Below are positions 41,038-50,406 of a stretch of 64,000 bases of DNA, in pieces. A model generated the notes under the pieces. That model worked only from the letters and a program-made list of their open reading frames with translations. It did no database searches and was not told where the DNA came from. Numbering within the stretch: position 1 is the first letter of the stretch; each line of letters begins with the position of its first letter. The position numbers were made by a program, and so were the translations under genes. This DNA comes from an uncultured Lachnospiraceae bacterium (lineage in GTDB: Bacteria > Bacillota > Clostridia > Lachnospirales > Lachnospiraceae): the NCBI GenBank assembly GCA_947177165.1, contig CAMWTP010000015.1, forward strand, positions 24,254 through 88,253, written 5' to 3'.

Positions 41038-43215
41038 CTATTCCTGTCCGTCAAAATCAAACCAATAAATTCCGTTCGGCTCTAAGTGCATGTCCGTGTC
41101 CTTGCCGCGTCCGTCATAGACGACTGTATCCTGCGGCTCGTAGGTGTTGTTGACCACACAGTACTTTCCTGTCGCTGGATAATAGTTCACCTCAATGTTG
41201 TCATTCTCACTGTACCAGAGCTTCATGCGATCTTCTTCCCCTGCTGCCCAGAAGATTGCGCGGTAAAACAGGCGGGCATTTTCAAATGAGTAAGGAATGC
41301 CGCTGATATACACGCTTCTGCCCTCGCCAAAGGTATGTGCCGCCAACTGTACATCCTGTCCTTCTGTCTTGATGATTGTAGTATCCGGCAATGCGTAAAC
41401 ATTTTTCATGCCCTCTCCAAAGTCAATGTGTTCTGGTCTGTCCTCTGTGATAAAGTGCGGCTGTTCGCTCCAGTTATATTTGTCAGTTGAGAGGCTAAAG
41501 CCCACTTCCTTATCCACGCCCAGCACACTGGCGAGCGCAAAATAATGTCCCTGATGCTGGCAGGCACTCGGCTCCCCGACGCCGATCAAGCCGCCGCCCT
41601 TAGCGACAAACGCTTTGATGGTGCAGGACAACGCCGGATTTTTCCAGTAGCTGCCGCCGCTTGGCGCTGTGTAGGCATCTCCCACATTGACGATCACCTT
41701 ACAATCATCCAATACCGCCGGATTTTCCAGCACTTCATCAAAACTGATAAATTTGACGTCAAACGGCATTCCGCTCAGGCTTTCCAGCACGCCTGCATAA
41801 GAATAGGTCTGCTTGTAGGGAATCGCATGTGCCACCATGTGCGTGCCCCATGAGCGCAGCTTGCCCCAACTGTTTAAAACGCCTACTGTAAAGTGGCTGT
41901 ACGGCTGCTGCCCGCCCACATTTTCATACAAGAGACGAAATTCATTGCAGATATCCTCGATATACTGGATAAAATCCGGAAACTGCAGCGCAAGCTTCAG
42001 ATATCCGCCATAGCCGATTCTGTCCACCGGTTTTCTCAGAATCGCACGTCTTGCCGTCACCCAGTTTATCTTGGCTTCCTTGACTGGATCGCCGCCCTCG
42101 TAGAACACATCCGGGAAAAAGTACGGCAGGAATCTTCCCTCTGTGTATTTTACGCCCGGTATGTCAGAGATCAGACGCAGTGTCGCACCATTGCCAACTG
42201 AGCCAACCACAGCGTCCACGCCAACTTCTTTAAAGTATTCTCCAAATGGCTCTGTGCCAATCCAGTGGTCTCCCAGAAACATCATTGCCTCTCTGCCGTT
42301 CTCGTGACAAATGTCCACAAGCACCTTCATCAGCTTTGCCACCTCGCGCTGCTGGAATTTCTGGAAATCGCGAAATTCCCTGGAGGGCACACGGTTTGTA
42401 TTGTTGTGGTATCCCTGATCAATAATGTATTCCGGACGGAATGGATAGCCGACCTCCCTCTCAAACTGCTCTAAGATATAAGGGCTTACGCTCGCGCTGT
42501 AGCCAAACCAGTCCACAAACTTCTCCCGCGCAAACTCGTCAAACACCAGTGTAAACTGATGGAAAAATGTCGTAAAGCGCACAACGTCTGTGTCTGGATT
42601 GTCCTTTAACCACTGCTTTAATTTCTCAATCACATGGCGCTGTGTCTTGGGCTGGCGCACATCGAAGGTAATCTGATGCTCTACGTTCTCCCAGCTGTTT
42701 GTGATAAAATTATACATATGTACAGGGTCCCACATGATAAATGCAAGAAAGCTGACCGTGTACTCGTGGAAGGCGCCGGGCTTATGAAGTACTACTTCCC
42801 CGCTCTCCTCCTCATAATCCCATTCTGCGGCGGGCACAACCTCACCCGTTGTACGGTCGATTACCTCCCACCACCGCTTGATATCATGAATCGTATTGGG
42901 CTTTAACTGTTCCTGATACAAGTGCTTCATCAGCGGAATCCTAAGCGGTGCCTGTTCCTCCATCGCCGTATAAAACTCCGTCATCAGATACACCTGCTGC
43001 ACCTCGTCAGGATTTGCCTGCGCCCAGGCATTATCCTTTCTGGTGGTATAATACGTTGAATAAATTTTGACCGGCATGGATTTCAGGGCATCCGGCATCT
43101 GTGTCCCGTCACAGTCCCGGATTGCGTCCGCGCCCCAGCGCTGCGCGGTCTGCTTTGTCTCTTCCACCATGTCCGCATCTGTGGGTATTGTTACCCTTCC
43201 ATAATTTTTGTCCAT
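41038..43215 (-). CDS. GH112 beta-galactoside phosphorylase (galacto-/lacto-N-biose or galactosyl-rhamnose type)
   Basis: 725 residues. Splits Gal-beta-1,3-HexNAc or Gal-beta-1,4-Rha with phosphate, giving galactose-1-phosphate. Diagnostic stretches: R-F-T-T-F-F-H-Q-F near residue 210, W-F-G-Y-S-A-S-V-S-P near 238, M-F-L-G-D-H-W-I-G-T-E-P-F near 305 with the general-acid Asp, and the C-terminal amidotransferase-like domain (G-K-G-G-G-L-I-G-V-G). No signal peptide. Acceptor specificity needs residue-level comparison. The GH29 neighbour would suit host glycans, and the lyase/GH88 pair would suit a rhamnose- or uronate-containing plant glycan. Confidence 0.9.
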   Translation of the reverse strand: MDKNYGRVTIPTDADMVEETKQTAQRWGADAIRDCDGTQMPDALKSMPVKIYSTYYTTRKDNAWAQANPDEVQQVYLMTEFYTAMEEQAPLRIPLMKHLYQEQLKPNTIHDIKRWWEVIDRTTGEVVPAAEWDYEEESGEVVLHKPGAFHEYTVSFLAFIMWDPVHMYNFITNSWENVEHQITFDVRQPKTQRHVIEKLKQWLKDNPDTDVVRFTTFFHQFTLVFDEFAREKFVDWFGYSASVSPYILEQFEREVGYPFRPEYIIDQGYHNNTNRVPSREFRDFQKFQQREVAKLMKVLVDICHENGREAMMFLGDHWIGTEPFGEYFKEVGVDAVVGSVGNGATLRLISDIPGVKYTEGRFLPYFFPDVFYEGGDPVKEAKINWVTARRAILRKPVDRIGYGGYLKLALQFPDFIQYIEDICNEFRLLYENVGGQQPYSHFTVGVLNSWGKLRSWGTHMVAHAIPYKQTYSYAGVLESLSGMPFDVKFISFDEVLENPAVLDDCKVIVNVGDAYTAPSGGSYWKNPALSCTIKAFVAKGGGLIGVGEPSACQHQGHYFALASVLGVDKEVGFSLSTDKYNWSEQPHFITEDRPEHIDFGEGMKNVYALPDTTIIKTEGQDVQLAAHTFGEGRSVYISGIPYSFENARLFYRAIFWAAGEEDRMKLWYSENDNIEVNYYPATGKYCVVNNTYEPQDTVVYDGRGKDTDMHLEPNGIYWFDFDGQE

Positions 43216-43279
43216 TGTTTTCTCCCATCTGCCCACTCACTCGGGCGCGTTGTGCTTTTTTCTGCTCTGTCTTATTGCA

Positions 43280-44287
43280 TCAGCTTCCCAGCATATCATA
43301 CATCCGAAGCACCGGCACAGTTCCCCGCATCTCATATGCGTTACTGCACGCATAGCGTCCCTGTCCGTCCCGAAGCTGTACCCGGATATACTCCTCTGTC
43401 CCATCGAGCACAAATGACACGCGTGTCATTGTCTCGCCGAAAGCTGCAACCTTTTTATGACAATTTCTGCCGCTTGTCATCACATAAATTTTTTGTACCG
43501 GACTGCACTCTATTTCCAGCACACCATCCTCCACGGACAGACTGTAAACTTCCGGTCCCATAGAACTGTAAAAATCTCCGTGAAGCAATGCCTTTATCAC
43601 CGCGTCATACGTCAGTTCTTCCGCCTTTACCATAACAAACCCGCCAAAGGAATCACATAACGGATCTCCAAAAGGGTGCTGATTGTGATTATCGTCTGTT
43701 GCAACGCAGAACAGCCGGTTTCCCTGGCGCAGCATTTCATCATAGCTCTGCGGATTAAATCCGTACAGGCCATCATGTTCACAGCCGTAATTATAGATTT
43801 CCATTCCCCAAAAGCCCCTCAGATCTTTGTAATCATCATAATTCTGCAAGGACCAGTAGGGGTGGTTATAACAGGCAAAAAAGCCATATTCTTTCATTTT
43901 CCGGATATATTCATTAATATAATCTGTATCGTTGTACCTGCGCTCCGGCAGCAGGTCTGTCTGCTTTTCTTCGATAAATTGTTTTGGCATGGCATCATAC
44001 AGGTTAATATGATACGTTTTCACCCTGGAGAAATCGCCCGGCCTCTTAAAATGCTCATTGATATCGACCTCCATCGCAGCCAGTGCCAGAAATTTTTCAT
44101 CACACAGGTTCTCATGCCACTGATAATGTCTGTGGTCTGTGACAGCCACAATCTGATATCCTTGTTCTGAATATGCTGCCTTGATCTCCTCCGGTGTCAG
44201 ATGTCCATCGGAATGAACTGTGTGACAGTGGAGATTCGCCTTGTAAACATTCCCTTCTTTGGGCAGTAAATAAATCCGCTCCGACAT
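43280..44287 (-). CDS. PHP-domain metal-dependent phosphoesterase
   Basis: 335 residues. K-A-N-L-H-C-H-T-V-H-S-D-G near residue 18 and V-A-V-T-D-H-R-H-Y near 48 are PHP motifs I and II; Y-N-H-P-Y-W and A-T-D-D-N-H carry further metal ligands. The C-terminal part is a beta-rich add-on. Its place between GH112 and the MFS transporter suggests it acts on a phosphorylated sugar or other intermediate of the pathway. Substrate unknown. Start at 44287 has AAGGAG upstream. Confidence 0.85.
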   Translation of the reverse strand: MSERIYLLPKEGNVYKANLHCHTVHSDGHLTPEEIKAAYSEQGYQIVAVTDHRHYQWHENLCDEKFLALAAMEVDINEHFKRPGDFSRVKTYHINLYDAMPKQFIEEKQTDLLPERRYNDTDYINEYIRKMKEYGFFACYNHPYWSLQNYDDYKDLRGFWGMEIYNYGCEHDGLYGFNPQSYDEMLRQGNRLFCVATDDNHNQHPFGDPLCDSFGGFVMVKAEELTYDAVIKALLHGDFYSSMGPEVYSLSVEDGVLEIECSPVQKIYVMTSGRNCHKKVAAFGETMTRVSFVLDGTEEYIRVQLRDGQGRYACSNAYEMRGTVPVLRMYDMLGS

Positions 44288-44339
44288 TCTTTTTCTCCTT
44301 ATTTCCAAATCTTTAATATCTTCTATATTTAATAAAGTT

Positions 44340-45605
44340 TTAGCGTCCGCCTCCCGCTAGTTTACTGCGGTAGGCACCCCATTTTTTAGCAGCGATGCCA
44401 CAGATTAAGACAGAGACTGCTGCCATCACCGCCCAGATTAAAATCGTGGCTGTCCACCCGAAATAACCTGCCATACTGCCAATGCCGTAAGCGGATACTG
44501 CGCCTCCTGAATACACTGCGGAATTTAACAGCCCTGACATGGACGACGCCTTTCCGACTCTGCCAAAGCAGGATGGGATCACCGCTGTGAGCAAGGTGTT
44601 CACCGTCATCATTGTGGTCGTGGACAGTGCCAGCATTCCCATCGAAGCTGCCATGCTCTTTCCCGAACTCAGCCACAGAACCATCAGCGCCGCTGAACAG
44701 ACCGCGAAAAATCCAGCCGACATTGCAATCTCATTTCTCTCCATATGCCTGCAGGCCGCCGCGGCCAGCCAGACTCCGAACAGATTGCACAGCGGTATCA
44801 CCATCGTTCCCGCCACGGCCAGAATCGGGCTGACACCGTAGGTCTCCTGAATATAGACGGGAATCCACGTCGTCACGCCGTCCTTCAATGCCCCCTGCAC
44901 AAACAGCGCAGCAAGCAGCAGAACCAGCCCTGACTGTAGTAAAATCCCACCCAGTCCCGTATTCATGCCACCCGCTGTATTTTGTTGTGATCCTGCCTGC
45001 ATTGACACTGGTATCTGCTTTTCCTGCACCGGCATTGTCCGCTGCACCCGTGTGATGCCCCAGAACCAGACAAACGATATGATGAAAAGGCATCCACCCC
45101 CCAGCAGAAACACTGAGCGCCATCCAGACATGCCAAGAACTGCCGCTGTAACGCCATAAGCTACCATCGTGCCTACAGGTACGGCGCTGTTGAGCGCCGC
45201 GCACAGCTTCGGCCGCACCTCCGCTTTGCAGTAGTCCGTGACAAGCCGCAGCATCGGCGACCAGATGAGCGCCTGCACAAGCCCGTTGACACACCAGACG
45301 CCAATCATAATCCCAATATTGCTGCTCTGTGACATCAGCAGATTACAGATGCCTGAACAGAACAGCCCCATAAACACCAGCCACTTTGCCGGAAGCCGGT
45401 CTCCCAAAAAACCGCTGACAAACTGCCCTGCGCCATAGGCAAAGAAAAATGCTGTTCCGATTAGTCCCGCCTCTCCTTTTCCAAATCCCTCTGACTGGAT
45501 CATATCTGTCAGGGCAGCCGAATAATTCAGCCGCCCAATATACGCACAGAAATAAGAACACCAGCAAAGCAGGAACAGAAAACGGATTCCTGTTTCTTTT
45601 TTCAA
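44340..45605 (-). CDS. MFS transporter, probable sugar or sugar-phosphate carrier
   Basis: 421 residues, 12 transmembrane helices, with a central loop rich in Gln/Met (about residues 190-215). The first helices contain R-L-N-Y-S-A-A-L-T and F-A-Y-G-A-G-Q-F-V-S-G-F-L-G-D-R-L-P, a layout of the organophosphate/hexuronate MFS groups (GlpT- or ExuT-like). The start is TTG at 45605, one base after the fucosidase stop, so it is translationally coupled. It may import the uronate or monosaccharide released outside, or export a by-product. Confidence 0.82.
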   Translation of the reverse strand: MKKETGIRFLFLLCWCSYFCAYIGRLNYSAALTDMIQSEGFGKGEAGLIGTAFFFAYGAGQFVSGFLGDRLPAKWLVFMGLFCSGICNLLMSQSSNIGIMIGVWCVNGLVQALIWSPMLRLVTDYCKAEVRPKLCAALNSAVPVGTMVAYGVTAAVLGMSGWRSVFLLGGGCLFIISFVWFWGITRVQRTMPVQEKQIPVSMQAGSQQNTAGGMNTGLGGILLQSGLVLLLAALFVQGALKDGVTTWIPVYIQETYGVSPILAVAGTMVIPLCNLFGVWLAAAACRHMERNEIAMSAGFFAVCSAALMVLWLSSGKSMAASMGMLALSTTTMMTVNTLLTAVIPSCFGRVGKASSMSGLLNSAVYSGGAVSAYGIGSMAGYFGWTATILIWAVMAAVSVLICGIAAKKWGAYRSKLAGGGR

Positions 45606-45606
45606 T

Positions 45607-46953
45607 TTAGTCCACCCCGCCTACAGAACTTTTCTCTTCATCACATGGTATCATGTCAATTGGCTCATCAAACGCAATCTTAATCACAGTGCAGATCTCG
45701 TCTGTGTCCTCCTCCTGCACTTCTATCCAGATCTGTCCGGGCATGTCAAGCCACGGCGCACCACCTGTGAGTGTCCACGAAAGCGCTCTGCCGCTTGTCA
45801 TGGAAGTCACCTTCATCTGAGTATTCCTGATACCGTTTAACAGCACAAACCCATTCGGTTTATCATTGCAGAACAGATAGAGCGTCCTGCCATCCTCGCT
45901 CAAGGTGCTGTCACCGTGATAGTACTCTACAGGGATTCCTTTGTCTGTCGGATAAATCGCTTCCTCATATTTGTGTGTCCACTTTCCAAGCGCCCGCATC
46001 TTCTCCTCCACCGCTGCCGGAATCTCTCCCTCCGGTGTCGGGCCAAATGAAATCAAGAGATTCCCGCCCTTGGCGATACATGCCGTCAGCATACGCACAA
46101 TCTGGCGGATATCCTTGTACGCTGTATCGTCTGGTCTATAGCCCCACGAATTGTTGAATGTACTGCACAACTCCCAGTGCTCAGCCAACGGCCTTAATGG
46201 AATATACAGCTCTGGCGTCTCATAGTCTCCCTGTCCCACGAGCCGCGCGTTCACCATCGTGTCAGGATTCAGCTCGCGAATCAGCTCGCGCACTTTGTCC
46301 GCCTCCCATGTAAATCCCTTTCGTGTCAGCATCACGTCAAACCACATCACGTCAATGGCTCCGTATTTTGTCAGCAGCTCCTGAATGCCCAGACGATACT
46401 GTTTCATAAACCGGTCCCACGCAGCCTCAAGCTCCGCCGGATCCTGTGTACCCTCATTTTTATCAAGTCTGCACATTTCCGTATACATTTGATGATAGTC
46501 TACGGCCTCTTTTCGCAGCGCAAGGACTTCCTCCTCGCTCTTGTCCAAGATTACCCGCATATTATCTACATTTGACCAGTCTGTATTCGTAAAGTAAAAA
46601 CCAACCTTCAGCCCTTCTTCCCGAAGCGCCTCGCAGTAAGGCGCCAGCAGGTCCCTTCCTGCCGGAGTCCGCTTTACCACATTTAAATCCGTGTGCACGG
46701 TGTCTGCAAGTGACACCCCGTCATGATGCTTGGTTGTCAGCACTGCATATCTCGCCCCCGCTTCTTTAAAGAGTGCTGCCCACTTCCGCGGGTCATATTT
46801 CGATGCTGTAAAGCCGTCTAACTGCTTCATATATTCATCGTAGGATATCCTGCCCTGTCCAAAACTCCACGACTCTGTGATACCATCCACCGCATAGATT
46901 CCCCAGTGCATAAAAATGCCTAACTTTGCATGTCGAAACCAATCTTTCATCAT
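45607..46953 (-). CDS. GH29 alpha-L-fucosidase
   Basis: 448 residues. K-L-G-I-F-M-H-W-G-I-Y-A-V near the start, A-V-L-T-T-K-H-H-D-G-V near residue 72 and D-V-M-W-F-D-V-M near 205 with the nucleophile Asp are GH29 signatures. Removes alpha-linked L-fucose from oligosaccharides. No signal peptide, so it acts inside the cell after ABC import. It lacks the long C-terminal binding modules of larger GH29 enzymes. AGGAG lies 11 bases before the first ATG; a second ATG follows directly. Confidence 0.9.
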   Translation of the reverse strand: MMKDWFRHAKLGIFMHWGIYAVDGITESWSFGQGRISYDEYMKQLDGFTASKYDPRKWAALFKEAGARYAVLTTKHHDGVSLADTVHTDLNVVKRTPAGRDLLAPYCEALREEGLKVGFYFTNTDWSNVDNMRVILDKSEEEVLALRKEAVDYHQMYTEMCRLDKNEGTQDPAELEAAWDRFMKQYRLGIQELLTKYGAIDVMWFDVMLTRKGFTWEADKVRELIRELNPDTMVNARLVGQGDYETPELYIPLRPLAEHWELCSTFNNSWGYRPDDTAYKDIRQIVRMLTACIAKGGNLLISFGPTPEGEIPAAVEEKMRALGKWTHKYEEAIYPTDKGIPVEYYHGDSTLSEDGRTLYLFCNDKPNGFVLLNGIRNTQMKVTSMTSGRALSWTLTGGAPWLDMPGQIWIEVQEEDTDEICTVIKIAFDEPIDMIPCDEEKSSVGGVD

Positions 46954-46990
46954 ATGCTTTCTAATCTCCTATAAACAATACAATACACCA

Positions 46991-47824
46991 TTAACCCTTC
47001 ACACCGCTGCTTGCCACACCTTCAATAAAGAACCGCTGACAGAACAGGAATGCCACAAGTACAGGAATCAACACTATAGTTGCTGCTGCCATCTGAGAAC
47101 CATAATCCTGAATCAGACCAGATGAGAACAGCTTGACACCTACCGACAACATCTGCTTATCCATTGTCGAGATGTACAGATACGGTCCCATATAGTCGTT
47201 CCATGCCCATGTGAATGAAAACAGTGCCATCGTCGCAATCGAGGGCTTTGCGAGCGGGAAGATTACCTGCCAGAAAATGCGCAGATGACTGCATCCGTCA
47301 ATCTTAGCTGCCTCGCTGATTGACTCTGGAATCGCGATAAACGACTGCCTGAGCAGGAATACAAAGTAAACATCGACACAGCTTGGGAGAATCAAAGCCC
47401 ACATTGTATCGAGAATATGTAATTTCTTGAATATAATATATCTGGGCAGTATCATGATATCACTCGGAATCATCATCGCTGACAACAATACCAAAAAGAT
47501 CGCATCTCTTCCCTTGAAATTAATCTTCGAAAAACCATATGCCGTAAAGCTGACAAAGAAAATCTTGATAATAATGCAAAGTGCCGTCATCACGATCGTG
47601 TTCACATACCATTTCTGGAAATTGTACATACCGTTGGTGAACAAGCCCACAAAGTTATCCATTGTAAACCGCTCCGGTATCAGATGAAATGGGAACTTCA
47701 TAACATCTGCACTGATCTTAAAGGACGAAGAAATCATAAAGATAAACGGAAAGATACAGACAATACCAAAGGCGGCCACGAATACTGTCAATAATATTTT
47801 ATATACTTTTTCCCTCGCTGCCAT
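46991..47824 (-). CDS. Carbohydrate ABC transporter permease, MalG/LacG type
   Basis: 277 residues, six transmembrane helices. The EAA loop E-A-A-K-I-D-G-C-S-H-L-R-I-F-W near residue 188 contacts the ATPase. Forms the channel with the permease encoded 12 bases upstream. No ATPase gene is in the locus, so a shared MsmK-type ATPase elsewhere must power it. Ribosome binding site AAGGAGG. Confidence 0.93.
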   Translation of the reverse strand: MAAREKVYKILLTVFVAAFGIVCIFPFIFMISSSFKISADVMKFPFHLIPERFTMDNFVGLFTNGMYNFQKWYVNTIVMTALCIIIKIFFVSFTAYGFSKINFKGRDAIFLVLLSAMMIPSDIMILPRYIIFKKLHILDTMWALILPSCVDVYFVFLLRQSFIAIPESISEAAKIDGCSHLRIFWQVIFPLAKPSIATMALFSFTWAWNDYMGPYLYISTMDKQMLSVGVKLFSSGLIQDYGSQMAAATIVLIPVLVAFLFCQRFFIEGVASSGVKG

Positions 47825-47836
47825 AACAACCCCTCC

Positions 47837-48745
47837 TTAATAATTAACCCACTTCTTCTGACCATACCACTGAATCAGCGTGATGATCATGACAATCACA
47901 AACATAACCAGCGCCATTGCACTTGCAAGGCTGGTATCATATTTCATAAACGCAGTACGAACAATGTTGACACTCATCACCGTGGTAGCCTGCCCCGGTC
48001 CGCCCTCTGTCAGTGCCTGAATAATCGTAAAGTTCTGAAGAGATCCGATGATAGAGCTAATCAGCAGGAAAAACGTTGTCGGGGAAACCATCGGGAACAC
48101 CACATGACGGATGCGCTCCCACTTCGTAGCGCCGTCAATCTGTGCTGCCTCCAAAAGCTCTGACGGAACACCCTGCAATGCCCCGAGATAGACAACCATG
48201 TTCAGACCAAGACCTTTCCAAACCGCAATCACAGCCGTTGTAGGCAGTGCCAGTTTTAAATCCTGCAACAGCAGTGGCGGCTCAAATCCCCATGACTGCA
48301 GCTGCTGGATAATCGGGCTGTTGCTGCCAAGCAGTACCTTGAAAATAACGGCAACTGCCACAATATTTGACACGTAGGGCATAAATACGGTTGCGCGCAG
48401 CGCATTCTTGGCATACACGCCCTTGTTGAGAATTACGGCAAGCGCAAAGCCAAGAATCATGATTAACGGCACATACACAAGCGCATATCCGAAGGTTCTC
48501 CAAAGAGAGTCCAGGATTTCTTTATTTGAAAATATTTTACTAAAATTCTTTAATCCGACAAATTTCAGATTATCCAGTTTTGTGATATACTTAATGTTCA
48601 GGAAAGACATTCCAATCGCCATCAGAAAAGGAATCCCGGTAAAGACCGTAAAAAAAATCAGATACGGTGCGATAAAAAAATACCCTGCCCTGTTTTCCTT
48701 TTTCTGTGCATTAGAAGTTTTGATTTTTACTTTATTCTGCTGCAT
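47837..48745 (-). CDS. Carbohydrate ABC transporter permease, MalF/LacF type
   Basis: 302 residues, six transmembrane helices. EAA loop L-E-A-A-Q-I-D-G-A-T-K-W-E-R-I near residue 211. The N-terminus is short and basic (K-V-K-I-K-T-S-N-A-Q-K-K-E). Partner of the MalG-type permease. GGAGG site. Confidence 0.93.
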   Translation of the reverse strand: MQQNKVKIKTSNAQKKENRAGYFFIAPYLIFFTVFTGIPFLMAIGMSFLNIKYITKLDNLKFVGLKNFSKIFSNKEILDSLWRTFGYALVYVPLIMILGFALAVILNKGVYAKNALRATVFMPYVSNIVAVAVIFKVLLGSNSPIIQQLQSWGFEPPLLLQDLKLALPTTAVIAVWKGLGLNMVVYLGALQGVPSELLEAAQIDGATKWERIRHVVFPMVSPTTFFLLISSIIGSLQNFTIIQALTEGGPGQATTVMSVNIVRTAFMKYDTSLASAMALVMFVIVMIITLIQWYGQKKWVNY

Positions 48746-48798
48746 AACGCCTCCATTACCAGCCTGTAGAAGCAGCTTTTATGAATTTTGGGTACAAT

Positions 48799-48828
48799 AA
48801 GGAGTGCTGTAGGCATACAGCACTCCTT
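48799..48828 (-). terminator. Hairpin between binding-protein and permease genes (attenuator)
   Basis: Perfect 13-base stem AAGGAGTGCTGTA/TACAGCACTCCTT with a 4-base loop and no long T-run. Such intercistronic stems commonly let the solute-binding protein be made in excess over the permeases. Confidence 0.65.
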
Positions 48829-48880
48829 TCATGCTTTTTCAAGCCGTCTACAGACTTCATTATTCAACTATAGGTATCCA

Positions 48881-50329
48881 TTACTCCGCCTGCGCTTCCT
48901 TAATTGCCTCGTCTGCTCTGGATTTAATCGAGGACATTGTATCTTCAAGGCTCTTTGCACCCTGTCCATACATCAGGCTCTCCTCAGTGACAATCTGGTT
49001 GATCACGGTATCAGCCGTTCCAACAATCTTCTCACTGATATAGTTTCTGTCAGAGTCAAACCAGCCTGCCATAAAGTCCTCTGTTGTGATGCCGTCATGC
49101 TCGAACATTGGAACCAGTGTGCCTTCAATGTAAGCACGTGCCTCATCTTCTGTCAATGTCTTAGCCGGGATACGTCCATAGCCTAAGGTGTACTTATTCT
49201 CAGCGATGCACTTGATTGCCTCAAAAGCAGCTTCTTTGTTAGAGCTTGTTGCCGGTACTGCATAGCAGCTGTCAATTACTAATGAAGAAGGTTCGCTTCC
49301 TTCTGGATATGGCATCGGAAGGATTCCTGCCTGCCAGTCTCTCGGATACTTCTCAAGTGTTGTCAGTGTACTTGCCACCCATCCACCGCACACATAAAGT
49401 CCGATATTGTCGCCGATCATGAAGGAGTTGTACGGATATGTACCAGAAGCCACCTCAACGCTGCTTGGCTGAATCTTCAGGTCATTGCCCAGTGAGAAGA
49501 ACCACTCCATGCTCTCTGCAAATGCAGGATCGTCAAAGTTGGAGGTGCCGTCTGCCTTGTAAGGATTCACACCAGACTGCGTTGCATACATATAGCTGTG
49601 AACTGCATCATTTCCGATAAAAGAACCCCAAATACCCTTCTCTGCATCATTTAACTGCTGTGCGGTCTCAACATACTTCTCCCAAGTCCATCCCTCTGCC
49701 TCCGGATAAGGAATGCCTGCATCATCGAACACCTTCTTGTTGTAGTAAGTCAGCCAGATATCGCGCTCTGCCGGGAGTGCATATGTCTGTCCGTCAAACT
49801 TTACAGCGGCACCGCTGTAGACTGTTTCCATGTCATAGCCTACGTTTGCAGCCAGCTCGTCGAGCGGTGTGAGAACACCTGCATTATAGAACTCCTCAAA
49901 CTGGATTGGTGTTCTTGAGACGATGTCGATGTCATCACCTGCCATCAGGCTGACAAGCACCTTGTCAATCTCTCCGGCTGCCGCTGTCGGTGTGATGGAA
50001 AATTCAATGTTGATTCCAGTCATTTCCTTAATCAGAGCCACCATCTTTTGTGTCTCTTCACCCGTCGCTGCATTGTCTGTGAGTGCCCACTTCAAAGTCA
50101 CGCCGTCATATGGCTTGTCACTTCCTGTCTGCTCTGCCCCGTCTGCAGGCTGACCGGCATCCGTCTTTGCCTCCGACTGCTGAGGCGCTGTATCCTCCGC
50201 TGGCGCTGCCGGCTGGTTTGATACTGTACTTCCCTGGTCACTGCTTCCGCAGCCTGTAAATACAGCAGCTGACATGCTGACGATTAACGCCGTTACAATT
50301 CCTTTTTTCATCAAATCTTTCATTCTCAT
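48881..50329 (-). CDS. Extracellular sugar-binding lipoprotein of the ABC importer
   Basis: 482 residues, family 1 solute-binding protein. Signal peptide with lipobox V-F-T-G-C-G-S, then a low-complexity Ala/Glu/Gln/Pro linker of about 40 residues before the folded domain (V-T-L-K-W-A-L-T-D-N onward). Captures the oligosaccharide outside the cell for the two permeases. The start at 50329 follows AGGGAG; the frame is open 18 codons further upstream without support. First gene of the operon after the two-component genes. Confidence 0.92.
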   Translation of the reverse strand: MRMKDLMKKGIVTALIVSMSAAVFTGCGSSDQGSTVSNQPAAPAEDTAPQQSEAKTDAGQPADGAEQTGSDKPYDGVTLKWALTDNAATGEETQKMVALIKEMTGINIEFSITPTAAAGEIDKVLVSLMAGDDIDIVSRTPIQFEEFYNAGVLTPLDELAANVGYDMETVYSGAAVKFDGQTYALPAERDIWLTYYNKKVFDDAGIPYPEAEGWTWEKYVETAQQLNDAEKGIWGSFIGNDAVHSYMYATQSGVNPYKADGTSNFDDPAFAESMEWFFSLGNDLKIQPSSVEVASGTYPYNSFMIGDNIGLYVCGGWVASTLTTLEKYPRDWQAGILPMPYPEGSEPSSLVIDSCYAVPATSSNKEAAFEAIKCIAENKYTLGYGRIPAKTLTEDEARAYIEGTLVPMFEHDGITTEDFMAGWFDSDRNYISEKIVGTADTVINQIVTEESLMYGQGAKSLEDTMSSIKSRADEAIKEAQAE

Positions 50330-50406
50330 AATGATTTCTCCCTTCATCTTTGATAATTCCATTGTAACGGTTTCTCTGTACAAAATATATAAACTAAATT
50401 TTGTGT

